A stretch of 16,517 nt of DNA. It comes from Deltaproteobacteria bacterium UBA2957. Its GTDB lineage: Bacteria; Myxococcota_A; UBA796. The first letter of the stretch is position 1. Each line of letters starts with the position of its first letter. The position numbers and the translations under genes were made by a program. The stretch covers positions 1 through 16,517 of the forward strand of contig DEBL01000370.1 in assembly GCA_002348535.1 (NCBI GenBank). The letters are read 5' to 3'. The notes under the pieces are model-generated. The model was not told where the DNA came from. It was given only the letters and a program-made list of their open reading frames with translations, and made no database searches. Shown here in pieces: positions 14,278 through 16,517 of this stretch.

Positions 14278-16517
14278 CGGTTTACGATTCCTGACACGGA
14301 CTCAAGATAGGTAGAGTTGTCCGGGTTGATGTCGATGATGCCAATGGTTGCATGCGAGACACGGTCATCAACTTCACCGGTGTAGTTGCCCACAACCAAG
14401 TGGTTGCCATCGGGAGAGATGGCGAGCGCATAGGGGTTTTCCCCGACGTTCCGGATTTCCCGAATGGGCATGCCGTATGGTCCCATCCGGAGATCGTATG
14501 CGGTCACGCTGTTGCGGTTGAAGTTGGATACGAACAATCGTTGTCCATCGGGGTGCAGGACCATTTGTCCGGGCCCCACAGAGTTCATCGTGTTTGCGCC
14601 CTCGTCGCGTTCGTTACCGCGGGGTGCTGCGATATAGCCCGTCGCAATGTTGTATAGTGCATCGCCGAACGCATCGTCTTCCAGTCCGCTGATGTCGATC
14701 TGGACCACGGACTCCGGCGCATCGACCAAGGCGAGCAGTTTGTCGCTGCCCGGTTGGACCATCAGTTGGCGAAAGCCAGTGGCGTACACAGAGGTGTTCA
14801 GCAAAAGAATGGCCTCGATGTCGAGGTAGTTGCGGTCAATGAATCCAGTGGTGAGGTCACTGTCGTCGCGGATGTCGATGACAAAAATGGTGGAACTGAC
14901 GGCGGAAGAGGCGAACAACATCCCACGCTCGGTGTCGATGTAGAGATCCGCCACGCCGTTTCCATCGGTGGTGTGTCCATCAACGAATCCATCGAGTGGA
15001 ATGGCATCGGCGTCTGCATCCCCACGCTGCGTCGAGAAGGTAAGCGTGTCTCCGGCGCGGGGCAGGCGTGGCGTTCGATTGAAGCGATCGTTTGAGATCC
15101 CAAAGGCCGTGCCCACCCTCGATTGATTCCCACTTTCCCCCGCATAGAACATGTGCAGCCCGTCGGACACCTTCGTGACAACGGGGCGGCTGGCGTGGGT
15201 GCGGTGGAACAGGCTGGCGTCGGTCTGAATGACCGGTCGGCCCTCTCCGCTAAAGGGGTTCGAGGCGCGGGTGAAGCTCGCCGCGCCCGGTGCTCGAATG
15301 GCGTAGCCAATCTGCCATGTGTCCCCGTCGGACCCCGCGTACCAGAGGTGCTCGCCGTCGGCATCGATCTCGACCCACGCGTCTCGAACGCCCGAATCGT
15401 CCCACTCACCGGGTTCACCGAGTCCAAACTGATAGCCCCGTGGCGCATCGTCGCGGGTCCATGACCGGCCATCGGTCGATGTTGCCGATCCCACTCTCCA
15501 TCGGGACCCGTCAAAGCCGGAGTACCACATTTGCCAACCCGAATCGGTTTCGATGACCCGATTCGGAACCACCGACACACCGTCCCAGTTGTCTGCACTT
15601 GTGGAAAATACCCGGCCCTCGCTGATCCACTGGTCGCCATCGAAGCGGGCGAGGCCAACTGTCTGCCGACCGCTGCGCGTGCCCGCGTACAGCATGAGTT
15701 CTTCACCACCAACCGTGAAGGGGGCGGCATGACTCACGCCGCCGCGATCGAATCCTGTGCCTGACCCATCGAACAGTCCGATGGATTCGGTGCCATCCTG
15801 CCTGAACGCGATCCGTTGGCGGCCTGCTCGATTCGCGACGGTGTAGTAGGTCTCTGTAGAACCACTGTTGGTTATGAACTCGGCGTCGACATGGATTCCA
15901 CCGTTGGATTCCGGGCCCAAGTCGCCGAGGTCCATGGTGGCACCCGCGAGAATTTCGGCAGTCCATCCGTAGTTGAGCGCCGCGTAGCTGTACCCAGGCA
16001 CCAGCGGCTCCGGCAAGAATCCGGTCGATTCGCCGCGCACCTGAAAGGTGCTGGCACCCGATCCGTGCACTGCTGCCCGTGGTGGTCGGAGCTCTTCATC
16101 GGTCAGTAAATCGATTCCAGCCTCCGTGACGTCCGTGACGGACCAACGTGCACCGTCGGGGCTCGTCGCGTAGGCGAGGTGCCATTGATTCTCTTCCGTC
16201 CACGTGCTGAACCACATGTGCCACCGGCCCAGTTGACGGTGTACTGTGGGCGAGGCTGCGCCGGACCCGTAGGCCAGAATAGGTGTGTCGTTCGCAGTCC
16301 ATTCGAGAAGGTCGGCACTGCTGGCGTGGCCAATGCTCCACACCTCGCCATCGTATGCACTGTAGAACATCCGCCACAACTGGGTGTCAGCGTCGTAGAC
16401 CACATACGGGTCGGCAATGTGGTCGCCTTCGTGCTCGAACTGGGGTTCAAGGATGGGGTTGGGTTGGCTTGTCCAGTTGACCCCGTCACTGCTGATTGCG
16501 GTTCCGATAACACTCGG
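14274..16517 (-). CDS. Secreted two-propeller protein (GH43-like plus YncE-like), 5' end outside window
   Basis: The frame is open from the right edge to TGA at 14274, so the 747 visible residues lack the N-terminus and any signal peptide. The first two thirds (visible residues 1 to about 485) hold at least six repeats shaped like blades of the GH43/GH32-type propeller: a phrase such as RMFYSAYDG, MWYSGFDGS, LWYAGSDG or MFYAGESG, then IG-A or VG-A, then a DG--W turn. The last third (about 523-747) is YncE-like, with MLFASSAVSSTIFVIDI, MVLHPDGQRLFVSNFNRNSV and YALAISPDGNHLVVGNY. No cysteine occurs in the visible part. A glycosidase is possible, but catalytic Asp/Glu residues could not be assigned; glycan binding is equally likely. 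The nearest in-window start-like codon, GTG 16403, is inside the domain and should not be used. Confidence 0.8.
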   Translation of the reverse strand, partial: PSVIGTAISSDGVNWTSQPNPILEPQFEHEGDHIADPYVVYDADTQLWRMFYSAYDGEVWSIGHASSADLLEWTANDTPILAYGSGAASPTVHRQLGRWHMWFSTWTEENQWHLAYATSPDGARWSVTDVTEAGIDLLTDEELRPPRAAVHGSGASTFQVRGESTGFLPEPLVPGYSYAALNYGWTAEILAGATMDLGDLGPESNGGIHVDAEFITNSGSTETYYTVANRAGRQRIAFRQDGTESIGLFDGSGTGFDRGGVSHAAPFTVGGEELMLYAGTRSGRQTVGLARFDGDQWISEGRVFSTSADNWDGVSVVPNRVIETDSGWQMWYSGFDGSRWRVGSATSTDGRSWTRDDAPRGYQFGLGEPGEWDDSGVRDAWVEIDADGEHLWYAGSDGDTWQIGYAIRAPGAASFTRASNPFSGEGRPVIQTDASLFHRTHASRPVVTKVSDGLHMFYAGESGNQSRVGTAFGISNDRFNRTPRLPRAGDTLTFSTQRGDADADAIPLDGFVDGHTTDGNGVADLYIDTERGMLFASSAVSSTIFVIDIRDDSDLTTGFIDRNYLDIEAILLLNTSVYATGFRQLMVQPGSDKLLALVDAPESVVQIDISGLEDDAFGDALYNIATGYIAAPRGNERDEGANTMNSVGPGQMVLHPDGQRLFVSNFNRNSVTAYDLRMGPYGMPIREIRNVGENPYALAISPDGNHLVVGNYTGEVDDRVSHATIGIIDINPDNSTYLESVSGIVNR

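Noticed and set aside
13558..14310. Plus-strand open frame of 250 codons opposite the lipoprotein gene
   Set aside because: The minus-strand frame has a lipobox, propeller repeats and a duplicated module; this frame has none of these and is a shadow.
16401..16403. GTG as the start of the right-edge propeller gene
   Set aside because: The frame stays open for 38 more codons to the window edge, and those codons continue the same blade pattern, so the true start is outside.

Overview
The window is GC-rich and densely coded, from a Gram-negative (diderm) bacterium. It has two proteins with lipoprotein signal peptides, a set of type IVa pilus minor pilins, and a PilY1 tip adhesin. The mix of fimU-pilV-pilW-pilX-pilY1 with TPR, HEAT and propeller lipoproteins and very acidic exported proteins resembles Myxococcota or related former Deltaproteobacteria, perhaps marine. 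That taxonomic placement is inference; there is no rRNA or marker gene here.

Layout. (1) 1-2193, minus strand: two adjacent, similar GT-B family 4 glycosyltransferases with overlapping stop and start; the second runs off the left edge. (2) 2194-2247: a 54-bp divergent promoter region with two short palindromes. (3) 2248-12359, plus strand: eight genes that look like one operon. They encode a TPR lipoprotein, four minor pilins (FimU/FimT, PilV, PilW and PilX types), PilY1, an exported PDZ-thioredoxin-propeller protein, and a cytoplasmic HEAT/TPR protein. Every junction overlaps except a 26-nt gap before the PDZ-thioredoxin gene, and that gap can fold into a hairpin covering the start codon. 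(4) 12364-16517, minus strand: two overlapping genes for secreted beta-propeller proteins, a lipoprotein with a duplicated module and a two-propeller protein that runs off the right edge. They converge on the pilus operon with 4 bp between stops.

How the genes may work together. The minor pilins and PilY1 should form the priming and tip complex of a type IVa pilus. The TPR lipoprotein may help at the outer membrane, as PilF/Tgl pilotins do. The least described part is the tail of the operon. Every exported pilus subunit has an even number of cysteines after processing (2, 2, 6, 2 and 12), and the thioredoxin-domain protein has only its two CGPC cysteines. This suggests a dedicated thiol factor for tip-complex folding. 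It recalls TfcP, an accessory cytochrome-like protein encoded with a PilY1 in Myxococcus xanthus, but uses different chemistry. The HEAT/TPR protein has no assigned function. No tRNA, rRNA, CRISPR array, insertion sequence or phage gene was seen, and no gene-free stretch exceeds 60 bp.
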